A stretch of 64,000 nucleotides of DNA from Tubiluchus corallicola (Eukaryota; Priapulida; Priapulimorpha; Priapulimorphida; Tubiluchidae): positions 70,703-134,702 of the forward strand of contig JAQGDQ010000503.1 in NCBI GenBank assembly GCA_030141605.1. Direction: 5' to 3'. The position numbers were made by a program, and so were the translations under genes. The notes beneath the pieces were generated by a model. It did not search any database. It saw nothing but the letters and a program-made list of their open reading frames with translations, and was not told the origin of the DNA. Numbering within the stretch: position 1 is the first letter of the stretch; each line of letters opens with the position of its first letter. Positions 11,872-23,640 of this stretch are shown piece by piece.

Positions 11872-12513
11872 GTGGTGTACCTCAAGACCTTTGGGCCGCT
11901 GCTTTTCCTGATCTATATCAATGACCTACCTCTTGCTACTAATTTTAACACTCGTCTTTTCGCTGATGATACAAGTCTCTTCCTCACATCTACTAACCTT
12001 TCAACTTTACAACATCGCACTAACATCAAACTAAAAAAGATTGATGACTGGATGAAAGCAAATAAATTAACTGTTAATTACACTAAAACTAAGTATATGT
12101 TAATCAGTAGGAACCTTTCACAACAAGACTCTTCCACTTTCGAACTCAAAATTGGCGACATAATTTTAACACAAAGTAGTAGTATAAAATACCTTGGGTT
12201 GCACATTGACAGCAGTATGAAGTGGTCTACCCACATATCCTCTACAGCAACAAAATTAAACCAAACAGCTGGCATTTTTGCAAAGTTAAGACATTTTATT
12301 AATTTGCATGTTTTGAAAATGATCTACCATGCATTAGTCTATCCGTACCTCCAATACTGTGTGTTGTCATGGTGGCAAACAAAAAAATACTTATTACAAT
12401 CACTATTAACAGTTCAGAATAAAATAGTTAAATACATGACTTTCGCCAATTACAGAGACCATGCAACACCATCGTACATACACCTTAGTTTATTGAAAAT
12501 AGAAGATATTTAG
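11872..12513 (+). pseudogene. LINE reverse transcriptase, C-terminal half of RT domain
   Basis: This is the longest surviving open segment of the LINE (213 codons). It holds GPLLFLIYINDLP, the FADDTS active-site motif and a conserved KYLGLHIDSSMKW segment. Upstream coding continues in other frames with stops, so the gene is dead. A further open segment (12558-12803) continues the C-terminal domain (LWNSVPNTI) in a shifted frame. Confidence 0.85.
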
Positions 12514-13245
12514 AATCTTGAATTATTTAAATTCATGTATAAGTGTAATACTGGCAGTTGCCTGAATTATATACTAACTACTTTACCTTAATCAAAGATG
12601 TTCACTCTCACTATACTAGGTATTCCAGTATGGGACACTATTTTCAAACACGATTTAACACAGCGTATGGCTTAAATACCTTACAGCACAATGGAGTTAT
12701 TTTGTGGAATAGTGTACCCAATACAATCATTTCCTCTCCTTCTTTAAAAATAGCTACCAAGCAATATAAGATATTTTTACTTAGTAAATATTCATTGGTT
12801 TAGAAAACCAGAGGTTTTTTCTCTTTTTTGTGCACGTGTTTCTTTTTGCACTAATGTTTTTCTTTTACTAATAGGTACCATTGCGACCTTTGTTACTTTA
12901 TTAGTAAAAGGTATAAATCAATTTAAATGAAATTATTCATTCATCGCAGCCTATATCAAAATTGTAATTACATATTATGTCTTCCTTTCTTAATGTTTTC
13001 CTTATGTTTCCTTGCTATTATTACATCATTTACTTTATTACATCAATTACAGTAAGTCATCTACAAAAGCACGCATAGCACTCATAACTATAATAATATT
13101 TTCATTAAAGCAAGGTGAGTGTGTTAATGACCGTATGGCCGTACACTCATCTCGCACTGCTCAAATCATTTTATTTATTGTTTATTAATGTGTACGATAT
13201 TGTATTTTGATGTGTGAAAATAAATTCATAGTTCATAGTTGAGTG

Positions 13246-14144
13246 AGGATTGACAGGTTCACCTTGAGCATGCTCATTAATTACTGACTGCAATTGTATT
13301 AACTTACATAATCAGCCGCTTATCTAAGAAAGCTAGCTAGTGTGCTGTATCAGTTACTGTCAACACCACTGTACCAAATTGTTGTGTCAATAAAGACTTA
13401 AGTGCTTATGTACTAGTACGCCTTCTAGTTACTGCGCAATTAATATTACAATTGATTTTGAGTAGGCCTATTTTAAATTACCATTAAACTTCAGTCTCAC
13501 AAAATATTTGAAAAATTGAGTAACAGTCAATTCAGCACCTAGATTTTGTGGTTAAAGTGCAATTTTTGGTAGTTTTTGTGGCAACCTTCATAGATGGCGA
13601 GTAGTCATGTGAATCGTGTTTTATTGTTTAAATCTCAGCTTAAAATAAACTATTGCTTACTTACTCACTTTTTCAAAAAGGTTTCGAAAAAGAAATAATT
13701 TTAAGCTTCGTGTTAGAAAATCAGTGTTATGAGTTTGGATGTAAGTATGTCATTGAAACTGTATTAAATTGTTACTAATGTAGTGTGATTATTATATAAA
13801 TTACTTTAGAATTTAATGTCACCAGTAAATTAGATTTAAAAAACTTTCCCTTTCGTAAATAGACTAAGTATTTCAATGGTGTGATTCGTATTGTGGTATT
13901 CGTGAATCCACGGCGCCCAGACAGCTTAGTGGTGCCATCATGTAGTTAAAATGTTAGGTGTTAATTAAAACAATTAAGAAATCATAACAATTAATTCTTG
14001 TGAAAGTTAAATGTCTCTAAAGTACAGTCAACTAGTCAGAAGGTTTATGTTATTTTCGTCTTCCTGGTCAGAGTGTCGTGAAGCTCGTGATTACATCATC
14101 CTGTTTAATTGATTATTAGTTTGTTATAATTAATCATAATTATA
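13246..14144. other. no recognisable gene
   Basis: AT-rich unique sequence between the LINE 3' end and the 39-bp array. No open frame, terminal repeat or RNA gene could be supported. Confidence 0.5.
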
Positions 14145-15082
14145 AATAGCATTATTGTGCTTGCATTTGTTCTTTGAATGATCAACAGCATTGTTGTGCA
14201 TGCCTTTGTTCTTTGAATGATCAATAGCATTGTTGTGCATGCCTTTGTTCTTTGAATGATCAATAGCATTGTTGTGCATGCCTTTGTACTTTGAATGATC
14301 AATAGCATTGTTGTGCATGCCTTTGTACTTTGAATGATCAATAGCATTGTTGTGCATGCCTTTGTTCTTTGAATGATCAATAGCATTGTTGTGCATGCCT
14401 TTGTTCTCTGAATGATCAATAGCATTGTTGTGCATGCCTTTGTTCTCTGAATGATCAATAGCATTGTTGTGCATGCCTTTGTACTTTGAATGATCAATAG
14501 CATTGTTGTGCATGCCTTTGTTCTTTGAATGATCAATAGCATTGTTGTGCATGCCTTTGTTCTTTGAATGATCAATAGCATTGTTGTGCATGCCTTTGTA
14601 CTTTGAATGATCAATAGCATTGTTGTGCATGCCTTTGTTCTTTGAATGATCAATAGCATTGTTGTGCATGCCTTTGTTCTTTGAATGATCAATAGCATTG
14701 TTGTGCATGCCTTTGTTCTTTGAATGATCAATAGCATTGTTGTGCATGCCTTTGTTCTTTGAATGATCAATAGCATTATTGTGCATGCCTTTGTACTTTG
14801 AATGATCAATAGCATTGTTGTGCATGCCTTTGTACTTTGAATGATCAATAGCATTGTTGTGCATGCCTTTGTTCTTTGAATGATCAATAGCATTGTTGTG
14901 CATGCCTTTGTTCTCTGAATGATCAATAGCATTGTTGTGCATGCCTTTGTTCTCTGAATGATCAATAGCATTATTGTGCATGCCTTTGTACTTTGAATGA
15001 TCAATAACATTATTGTACATGAATTTATCCTTTGAATGATCAATAGCATTATTGTACATGCATTTATCCTTTGGATATTCAT
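14145..15082. repeat. 39-bp minisatellite, about 24 copies
   Basis: The unit is built around TGATCAATAGCATTGTTGTG followed by CATGCCTTTGT and a variable TCTTTGAA, TCTCTGAA or ACTTTGAA. Because 39 is a multiple of three and the unit lacks stops in two minus-strand frames, two overlapping 300-codon frames stay open. Both have the same repetitive content, neither has a coding signature, and they are not called as genes. The variants are interspersed rather than blocked, and the copies near 15000-15080 are the most diverged. Confidence 0.97.
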
Positions 15083-15835
15083 AATATTATTATTACATTC
15101 TGTTGTTAAAATATTAGATTAAAATCTCATACAAAGAACTCACTATACTTTCAGCTATAAAACTGGTTTATTTCTCTGTGTACGGACAGTATAAACTTCG
15201 ATCATTGTACACAACCTTGAACTAGGATGTATAACATTTACCTTTAATCAATTGCTGGCTTCTTTTCACTTCCTGTATGCAAAGTTTCACCTTTCAGTTG
15301 GCTTTGCAGAGCTTTAGATAGAACACTTTTGCATTATTGCTGGCTTAAAAATAAGTAAGTAAGCAATTTATTGTTATGCATACAATGAAATTTATGTGGT
15401 TTGATGTGCTGCAGTAACTTATAGAAATAACAAGGAGATTAACACAAATAATTCAATCAGTTGTACAGTGACATAAAGAATTAATATCGAAGATTTACTG
15501 TTCGTGGTATGAATTGCAACGGGATAGAAAGAATTTAAAGTTCTTGTGGTTTTAGCGTTAATTGAGCGGAATCTACGATGAACAACTTACCTGCATTCTG
15601 CCTTGTTTATGGAAAAGTTTTGTTCTTCCAGGGAAGCACTCTGTTAGCACATACCTTTAGAGTTTTTCATATTGGAAAAGTTGAACCAGTTCAACAGCTC
15701 TGTTCCTAGTTAATGTTTCATATCCCAGTCAAAATTTCATCCCAATCAAAGCTGATTTAATTGGGAGTTGTATTTTTCTATTGAAAATCAGTAAGGCTTG
15801 CACATATTGATACTACAGCCCTTATCTTATCTCCA
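15083..15835. other. no recognisable gene
   Basis: AT-rich spacer between the minisatellite and a LINE 3' end. Nothing recognised. Confidence 0.5.
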
Positions 15836-16345
15836 CCACTTTAAAAAAGAAATTAAAAGAATATCAATATAACAGGTTTCAACTTCCAGATTATGCATCT
15901 GATCTTAATTACTCAGACTCAACTTTCATCTACCCCTGCCGCTGACTCCGTAAAATGATTAAACATGTAAAATTTTTAAAAAATTATGTAATGTAATGAG
16001 TGAAATTTATGTAATGTAAAGCATTACATAAATTGTGTCATGTCAAATGTATATATAGTGTAAAATACGTCATGTAAAATTTAATGTACTTTCGTAATAT
16101 TGTTTTCTAAAAATATTTTAATATGGTGTTTGCAAATATGTTCATTTATGGTATATAATTAGAACTTAGTTTTGCACTTTAGTTTTTTTAGTCTGCACTG
16201 GACGCATTTGTTTTGAACAGTGCTGTTATGTTAACATTACGCTGAGGCTTACTGAATTTTACTATAATGAGTGAATAATTTTAATGACATATAAAAAATT
16301 AATATATAATATATATACATATATCATAATAATAAACAAACAGAT
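15836..16345 (+). mobile_element. LINE family A, 3' end
   Basis: The frame LKKKLKEYQYNRFQLP, then DSTFIYPC before a stop, is nearly the same as the C-terminus of the LINE at 24108-26280. The 3' UTR that follows also matches (GACGCATTTG, CATTACGCTGAGGCTTACTG) and ends in an ATAT-rich tail. This is a severely 5'-truncated copy, as produced by target-primed reverse transcription. Confidence 0.85.
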
Positions 16346-16889
16346 GCGTTTTTGTTCTCTGAAGCTCATAAGCTTTGCATTTGCTACATCAACGATGACT
16401 CAAAAGTGTAAAATGTAAATGCAATGTGTATTATTCTTATATTTGCAGGTTTGCGACCTCCTTTTGACACTTTTTGACCATGCAGGCAGTATGTTGTCTT
16501 ATTTTCTGTTATTGTCACTTCTTTGAAGTACAGAATCATTTTTGTGCCTGTTTCAGAATGGTGCGTATTCACTACCGCTTGCTTATTGGTAAGAAGGATA
16601 AGATTTGCGATATATCCACTCGTCCAAGTGCTCATCCGGAAATGTAAATCTCAATTGGGAATCTGGAAATATGAATTCATAAAATTCTGCTTCACTTTGG
16701 GAACTCCGGCTGTTCAGATTCTGGGTAAGTAATGGATAATAAATTAAGTTTTTGTAACATAAATTTATAATTTTAATAATAAATCTGAATAGTAATAATA
16801 ATATTAAATTTGAATAGCATAAATTTCTTCATCTACCCTGTGCCACTGTATATGTCACTACATTACTTGTAGGTTTTGTTTAAAAGCTC
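16346..16889. other. no recognisable gene
   Basis: AT-rich spacer containing short overlapping open frames on both strands, none recognised. Confidence 0.45.
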
Positions 16890-17530
16890 TATGCTTCTAA
16901 TGAACAGTATTTTGTGGAGAAATTTTTTACCCGACATGGTTTCAATAGCTTAAAATCACGAGGAGTTAAATTATGGAACTCGTTGCCAAAAGATACCTTT
17001 GGAGGTAGCTTATTTTCTGCTTCCAAAAAATACACAAAATTCTTACTAAATGAATATACCTGTAATACATAACTGGTAAGACTAATAAGCAAACTATCAA
17101 GTTTTTTTTCTTCTCATCTCCTAAGTAATTGTTGCTCTTTCTTATACTTACTTTTTCTCTTAAATTTTCTATATTACACTTTTTTGATACTTATTTTATC
17201 TCTCCATACTCTCAGTTTTTTAACTTTACTCACTAACCTTGGTCAAAATCCCCTGTCAATAAGGCCCCAATTTGAAAATATATATAATAATCATAATTAC
17301 TTGTATTAATTGTATTGTTTTGTTTAGATTTAGGTGTCATCTAACTTTATTATTTTTTGTTTTCACTTATACTGTTTTCATTTATACTGTTTTTTATTAT
17401 TATTTTTTTCCTATTTGATTTTGTTATCCGCAGTCTCACCATTTATTTTTAATATACTAATTTAATTATAAGAAAGGGCAGGAGACTAGATGACCCTATG
17501 ATCCTTCCCTGCCCTGCTCCACTACTATAA
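16890..17530 (+). mobile_element. LINE 3' end of a second family
   Basis: The plus-strand frame RHGFNSLKSRGVKLWNSLPK runs to a stop near 17070 and has the LWNSLP motif common to the extreme C-terminus of CR1/L2-like ORF2 proteins. A pyrimidine-rich 3' UTR follows, ending with a GGGCAGGAGACTAGATGACC region. The upstream RT is absent. Confidence 0.7.
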
Positions 17531-17743
17531 TTAAGTAATATTTAAAAAAAAACTTGTCATATCAAACGAATTGGAGAAAATACATGTTCTATGTCTATGT
17601 CAATGCAAAATTCAAATACTTGGTAAATAAGCATTGTAACGGAGCGTTACGGAGGTCCGTGCTTAGCATATATTTTCCTGTACATTTTGAAAACTTGTAC
17701 TAAATCAATTGTTGCTGTCAAAATTTCTAGCAATTTGTTGATA

Positions 17744-18160
17744 CAGTCAACCTCGGGTATAAGGTACTCGCTTATAAGGGACCAGCAACACAAGACCCGA
17801 TTTTTTGTAACGTTTTTCCTATGTAAACGTCTTTGTATATAAGGATATAAGGGACCTTTGGTTATAAGGGACGGTATCTACAGGTCCCGCATAATTAAAA
17901 CCCAGGTAAATTACCTCCCACATAAGGGACCTTATGATCAAAGCGAAATTGTTCTATTTTTAACCTCAATTTTTCGCATTACTGAAGGAGCTTCCTACAT
18001 ACCGTTTACACTGAACGTGTAGCAATAATCCATAAAAATATGGATAAAAGTACAAGTCCAGATACACCCTCGGTCTGACTCAACTTTGGCTATAAGGGAC
18101 ATCGGATATAAGGGACGCTTTTTCCTGTCCCGAGGTGTCCCTTATATCCGAGGCTGAATG
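17744..18160. mobile_element. 417-bp pogo/Tigger-type MITE
   Basis: It starts CAGTCAACCTCGGGTATAAG and ends, on the complement, CATTCAGCCTCGGATATAAG, with TA on both sides (17742-17743 and 18161-18162). TATAAGGGAC-like words recur at least eight times inside it in both orientations. TA target duplication and CAGT..CTCG..TATAAG termini are typical of pogo/Tigger elements. No coding capacity. Confidence 0.85.
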
Positions 18161-18464
18161 TAGTTCGGAAAGATCTTACATATATCTAAAAAGAGCAGTG
18201 GTTAGAACTGACCACTATTGGTTTTTTATCTAGTTAGTTTGAGTTTAAAGTGTGACTTTATCTTAGAGTTAGAGACGACATCTAATTTTTCAAGTCTTTA
18301 CCTGGTGTGTTGAGCTCTACAAATATACTGTAGATACCAGATAGAACTTTAGAAAGATATTCACCTTCTAATATAATATAATAAAAAAATATAATAATGG
18401 TTGCATATCTGTAATTTTGCAAATTTAAATTTTTGTTTTGTTGGTACCTTTGTTTCTAAAGTTT

Positions 18465-19735
18465 TATAGTACGACTGTGTGTAAATCACCAAGAAGTTAT
18501 GCAACCGTGAGCTTAGTTTTACGTTTTTATGGTACGACTGTGTGTAAATCACCAAGAAGTTATGCAACCGTGAGCTTAGTTTTACGTTTTTATTGCACGA
18601 CTGTGTGTAAATCACCTAGAGGTTATGCAACCGTGAGCTTAGTTTTACGTTTTTGTTGCACGACTGTGTGTAAATGACCAAGAAGTTATGCAACCGTGAG
18701 CTTAGTTTTACGTTTTTATTGCACGACTGTGTGTAAATCACCTAGAGGTTATGCAACCGTGAGCTTAGTTTTACGTTTTTGTTGCACGACTGTGTAAATG
18801 ACCAAGAAGTTATGCAACCGTGAGCTTAGTTTTACGTTTTTATTGCACGACTGTGTGTAAATCACCTAGAGGTTATGCAACCGTGAGCTTAGTTTTACGT
18901 TTTTATTGCACGACTGTGTGTAAATGACCAAGAAGTTATGCAACCGTGAGCTTAGTTTTACGTTTTTATTGCACGACTGTGTGTAAATCACCTAGAGGTT
19001 ATGCAACCGTGAGCTTAGTTTTACGTTTTTGTTGCACGACTGTGTGTAAATGACCAAGAAGTTATGCAACCGTGAGCTTAGTTTTACGTTTTTATTGCAC
19101 GACTGTGTGTAAATTACCTAGAGGTTATGCAACCGTGAGCTTAGTTTTACGTTTTTATTGCACGACTGTGTGTAAATGACCAAGAAGTTATGCAACCATG
19201 AGCTTAGTTTTACGTTTTTGTTGCACGACTGTGTGTAAATCACCTAGAGGTTATGCAACCGTGAGCTTAGTTTTACGTTTTTGTTGCACGACTGTGTGTA
19301 AATGACCAAGAAGTTATGCAACCGTGAGCTTAGTTTTACGTTTTTATTGCACGACTGTGTGTAAATGACCAAGAATTTATGCAGCCGTGAGCTTAGTTTT
19401 ACGTTTTTATTGCACGACTGCGTGTAAATCACCTAGAGGTTATGCAACCGTGAGCTTAGTTTTACGTTTTTATTGCACGACTGCGTGTAAATCACCTAGA
19501 GGTTATGCAACCGTGAGCTTAGTTTTACGTTTTTATTGCACGACTGTGTGTAAATCACCTAGAGGTTATGCAACCGTGAGCTTAGTTTTACGTTTTTATT
19601 GCACGACTGTGTGTAAATCACCTAGAGGTTATGCAACCGTGAGCTTAGTTTTACGTTTTTATTGCACGACTGTGTGTAAATCACCTAGAGGTTATGCAAC
19701 CGTGAGCTTAGTTTTACGTTTTTATTGCACGACTG
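18465..19735. repeat. 63-bp minisatellite, about 20 copies with a dimeric higher-order pattern
   Basis: The unit contains TTATGCAACCGTGAGCTTAG, TTTTACGTTTTTATTGCACG and ACTGTGTGTAAAT. From about 18600 to 19380 two unit types, ATCACCTAGAGG and ATGACCAAGAAG, largely alternate, giving a 126-bp period. From 19400 to 19735 only the first type is present. One copy near 18790 lacks two bases. The open frames created by the 63-base period are artefacts. Confidence 0.97.
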
Positions 19736-20030
19736 GCACAAATTGTCCACTGTGGTTCAAAGTACCTAGAAATAAATGGATGTTGAAAGCTACTGCATAA
19801 TTACTGGAAATTGTGAAGATTGTTTAACTTTATACAATAAAAATAACTTCTTTAGTCAACAAACTTTTTTACTTCTATGTTACTTTTTAACAAGTTTAGT
19901 CAATGAACTTTTTTACTCACATGCAGTATGTTTTTGTTTTGCCAAAATTTGCATTTTGTCCTTGTAGGACTCAAAGCAAAACTGATGTATTTTATGAGTT
20001 GTTTCTCATTATACTTTCCTTGTGTTTCAG

Positions 20031-20838
20031 CAGTAATGAGCACTGTACTTTCTGCTTGTTGGAGCTGAGGTGTTGCAGTAATGAGCACTGTACTTTCTGC
20101 TTGTTGGAGCTGAGGTGTTGCAGTAATGAGCACTGTACTTTCGACTTGTTGGAGCTGAGGTGTTGCAGTAATGAGCACTGTACTTTCGACTTGTTGGAGC
20201 TGAAGTGTTGCAGTAATGAGCACTGTACTTTTGGCTTGTTGGAGCTGAGGTGTTGCAGTAATGAGCACTGTACTTTCGGCTTGTTAGCGCTGAGGTGTTG
20301 CAGTAATGAGCACTGTACTTTCGGCTTGTTGGAGCTGAGGTGTTGCAGTAATGAGCACTGTACTTTCGGCTTGTTAGCGCTGAGGTGTTGCAGTAATGAG
20401 CACTGTACTTTCGACTTGTTAGCGCTGAGGTGTTGCAGTAATGAGCACTGTACTTTCGGCTTGTTAGCGCTGAGGTGTTGCAGTAATGAGCACTGTACTT
20501 TCGACTTGTTGGAGCTGAGGTGTTGCAGTAATGAGCACTGTACTTTCGACTTGTTGGAGCTGAGGTGTTGCAGTAATGAGCACTGTACTTTCGGCTTGTT
20601 GGAGCTGAGGTGTTGCAGTAATGAGCACTGTACTTTCGGCTTGTTAGCGCTGATGTGTTGCAGTAATGAGCACTGTACTTTCGGCTTGTTAGCGCTGAGG
20701 TGTTGCAGTAATGAGCACTGTACTTTCAGCTTGTTGGAGCTGAGGTGTTGCAGTAATGAGCACTGTACTTTTGGCTTGTTGGAGCTGAGGTGTTGCAGTA
20801 ATGAGCACTGTACTTTCGACTTGTTGGAGCTGAGGTGT
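20031..20838. repeat. 45-bp minisatellite, about 18 copies
   Basis: The unit contains TGTTGCAGTAATGAGCACTG, TACTTTCG and CTTGTTGGAGCTGAG, with two binary variants (GAC/GGC and TTGGAGC/TTAGCGC). Both strands stay open for about 300 codons because 45 is divisible by three. These frames are not called as genes. Confidence 0.97.
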
Positions 20839-21386
20839 TTGTGGAATAAGGTGCAGACGAAGTAGTGCTGAATCTTCCCTGTTGGATAAACCTTACATAA
20901 TTGTTCGCATGCATTGGCTTTATGGTGCACAGAACTAGAACGTTTACTCTGGATTTGAGAAGGAATTTCTTAACTCATTGTCATAAGCTTAGATTTTAGT
21001 ACTGGACGAAGACCATGGACATCTGGCGCTCTTAGAACGTTCTGAAAGCAAGTTGGTAAGGTTGAACATCAGTTACATTTTCAAGAGTTGGGTAAGTACT
21101 GAATTTATTTTTTTGTGATCTGATGATGAGATTTGTACAGTGGTTATATTAAGCATCATTGCTGGGGCTTCATTACTGATTGATTAATGAATAATTAATA
21201 AAAACTGAAAGGGAGTTTGATTTTCATTGTGTTGGGATAAGAAGTACTAACATCAGTGGGAGTTTCTACATTATGGCTTGGAAACCACATAACTTGCTGT
21301 TGTCTTATCAGTTAATGCTTGTCATACAGCTGGATGTCCAGCACCTGCCTTTCAGCTTCCTGCACTTTAGACAGCAAATATTATGC
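20839..21386. other. no recognisable gene
   Basis: AT-rich spacer between the 45-bp array and the piggyBac-like MITE. Nothing recognised. Confidence 0.5.
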
Positions 21387-21390
21387 TTAA

Positions 21391-21847
21391 CCCTTTCAGT
21401 CCCAAATTATTTTTTTAATAAGAAAAAATTTTTTGGCTTGGTACTTTTGTTCAGTATGTCCATCTTATTTACACATAATTATTATTTTTTCTACCTGTGC
21501 CCGGGTCCTAAATATAACCTGTATCCCACGGGATACATTGGGATTCAATGCAAGCATAAAATGTGCTTCATTTTGCAACTGCTGTTAAGTTTTTAAAGTA
21601 TTTAAGACATTTAGTATTCATACTATGCTGATCTGTACAAAGTCGACTCTAAACTACTGTACCTTGCGCAGTTTTTATGCTATGTAGATTTTCTAGTTTG
21701 CCATTTTATCACAATTTTTAGTCTATTGTTATTGGCTTAAATCAAAATAACTATTAACAGATCAAATAACCGTCAGTTTTAAAATTTTATTAATTTAAAG
21801 GCAGAAAATATTCTCGTATCCCACGGGATACAACGGATATGAAAGCG
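21391..21847. mobile_element. 457-bp piggyBac-like MITE
   Basis: It is flanked by TTAA on both sides (21387-21390, 21848-21851). The left end CCCTTTCAGTCCC pairs with the complement of the right end CGCTTTCATATCC. The 16-base palindrome GTATCCCACGGGATAC occurs twice inside, near each end (about 21520 and 21817). TTAA duplication and CCCTTT termini are typical of piggyBac. No transposase frame. Confidence 0.75.
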
Positions 21848-21851
21848 TTAA

Positions 21852-22494
21852 AGCAAAACCGGACCCAATCTTAAGCTGTAGGTCTAAACAATCTGCTCTT
21901 TAAAATATTGAAAGGGAACACACTGTTTTTTCAAGAATGACTTGCATGAAAGAATGAGCACTAACGCTCGCATTTTGGAAACGCATTGCCCAGAAACAGG
22001 TGCTGTATTTCTTAGTTCAGATGTGTTAGTTTGTGACGAACCACACACGTTTGACAGCGCATGCGTGAGCATAGCAGTACATTTGAAATTTGAATTTTTT
22101 TCTTAAAACTTGCCTAGTTTTAGTACAACACACTGAATATCTTGCAATAGTAATAGTACTGTACTTCAGTTTTCGCTTTCGCAAACACGTTCGTGGAATA
22201 TTTTTGCAGTTCAAAATTATGTTAGTTTGTGATGTCCTCAGTAGTTGGGCTCGCCCTCCATTAATTAGTTTTTCATCTATTTTTTAATTATCAGAAACGC
22301 TTTTGCAGTATTAAGTAGTATGTGAAAAATCATCCTGTCTTCCTTTAAATTAAAGGTTTGTGACTGAATTAAAGTCAATCTGGGGAAATTTTAATTAAGA
22401 CTCCAGTTTTCTTTTCTACAAGACGAAAATTGCAACGTTTTCTTAAACTTTTCTTACTGATTCCAAACATGGGCAGTCTTGTCTTGGGAGAGGT
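21852..22494. other. no recognisable gene
   Basis: AT-rich spacer; only short unsupported frames. Confidence 0.5.
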
Positions 22495-22850
22495 ATAGAG
22501 GACATTGGCTAGTTGAAGAACAGATGCTAGGTTCTGGACATTGGCTAGTTGAAGAACAGATGCTAGGTTCTTGACATTGGCTAGTTGAAGAACAGATGCT
22601 AGGTTCTGGACATTGGCTAGTTGAGGAACAGATGCTAGGTTCTGGACATTGGCTAGTTGAAGGACAGATGCTAGATCTTGTCATGTGAGAGGTGTAGAGG
22701 ACATTGGCTAGTTGAAGAACAGATGCTAGGTTCTGGACATTGGCTAGTTGAAGAACAGATGCTTACTGATTCCAAACATGGGCAATCTTGTTTTGGGAGA
22801 GGTGTACATGACATTGGCTAGTTGAAGAACAGATGCTAGGTTCTGAATGT
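22460..22850. repeat. 36-bp minisatellite with a larger duplicated frame
   Basis: GACATTGGCTAGTTGAAGAA plus CAGATGCTAGGTTCTG repeats about eight times. The flanking segment CTTACTGATTCCAAACATGG with GGGAGAGGTGTA occurs at 22455 and again at 22765, so a block holding several units was itself duplicated. Confidence 0.9.
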
Positions 22851-22989
22851 TCACTAGATGCTCAGAAACTGTTCCTGTTTTCCACCACCTGGCTTCCTGT
22901 GTCCATTGCAAAATCTCTGATTTCATCACTCATTGGCAATGTACACGCTCCGTTTTCTTTTTCATATGCCACACACCGGATGTTTTCGT

Positions 22990-23430
22990 GCTCCATAGGC
23001 ATCTGTTATTAAAGGAAAACTGGATATTCATATAAATTCTTCCATTTATCGCATTTCTTCCCAAACGTTATAAGCTTTTCGATTGTTTTAATTTTGAGGA
23101 ATGGTTTTTCTAAGAAAACAAATTGTCTGGTAATTCAGAATCTTTGTATTCAAGTATTTCTATAGAGTATTCCATATCACTATAAATCTGCAATAATTTC
23201 GTTGATTTTTCAAGTTCAGACTTCGTATTTCTTTCACAAAATACCTCTCATTTTATCGCCTTGTAGCGTTGTTGCAGTACACTTGTGTTTTGAGTCTGTT
23301 AGAGTACAGCGCAGATCTGACAAGCAAACAGTTAATAAAGCTAAGGCACATACTGCCAATAACAAAGTGATGATTATGCCAAAGTGAAATTCGATAAAAT
23401 ATCTCTTCTGAGCATAAAATATGAGGTAAG
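22990..23430 (-). pseudogene. broken N-terminal exon of an LRR-receptor paralogue (copy 1)
   Basis: The minus strand encodes NTKSELEKSTKLLQIYSDME and EYKDSELPDN, then after frame breaks SKLKQSKSL and GRNAINGRIY. These align in order with SKIQLAEMSNLLQDG, YEDSELPER, KSSKQL and RKNAIGGSI of the intact receptor exon at 8509-7873. Stops interrupt the frame, and the cysteine region contains an ATG-rich lesion near 23240. No LRR C-terminal cap or Ig exon follows downstream. It belongs to the duplicated segment shared with 28004-28223 and 29398-29925. Confidence 0.7.
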
Positions 23431-23640
23431 AAGATCGACGTTGTTATGCTTAACATCATTCAGTTTCTTTCAAAAACAGAGAAAGAGTTTATCAACAATA
23501 CATTTTCACATAGTGAGTAACAGCATTGTGATGTACATGTAATAAGCAGATTGTTCATTGTGTAAATAAGCCCTATACGTTTTAGTAGCTACATTGTTGA
23601 AGATTAGTAGCCATTGTTATTATAAGGAACAAATTATTTT
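23100..23640. repeat. segmental duplication, copy 1
   Basis: The sequence matches 29398-29925 over its length and, from about 23418 onward (TGAGGTAAGAAGATCGA, CAGAGAAAGAGTTTATCAAC, CCTATACGTTTTAGTAGCTA), also 28004-28223. It includes the receptor N-terminal exon remnant and about 220 bases of its upstream flank. Confidence 0.9.

Larger units (their letters stand above)
10464..13245 (+). mobile_element. LINE (CR1/L2/jockey-like), 5' truncated and split by an insertion
   Basis: RT motifs occur in order on the plus strand: a degraded SNNLSNYLPIS (the usual NYRPIS), then KIFENII at 10560-10584, CNRIN and FQFGFRK from 11542, [31 protein letters not shown], the catalytic FADDTSLF at about 11960 and KYLGLHID. 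A C-terminal domain ends near 12801 and a 3' region follows, ending in the short direct repeat TTCATAGTTCATAGTT at about 13229-13244. Stops and frameshifts (for example before 11820) make it inactive. It is interrupted from 10585 to 11541 by a DNA transposon; removing that together with one target duplication restores the RT frame. Confidence 0.9.

Noticed and set aside
14105-15082. Two overlapping open frames of more than 300 codons on the minus strand
   Set aside because: Both are by-products of a 39-bp tandem repeat without stops. They have no start context, splice sites or non-repetitive coding sequence.
19903-20930. Long open frames on both strands (320 and 312 codons)
   Set aside because: They are produced by the 45-bp minisatellite and open in opposite directions over the same bases.
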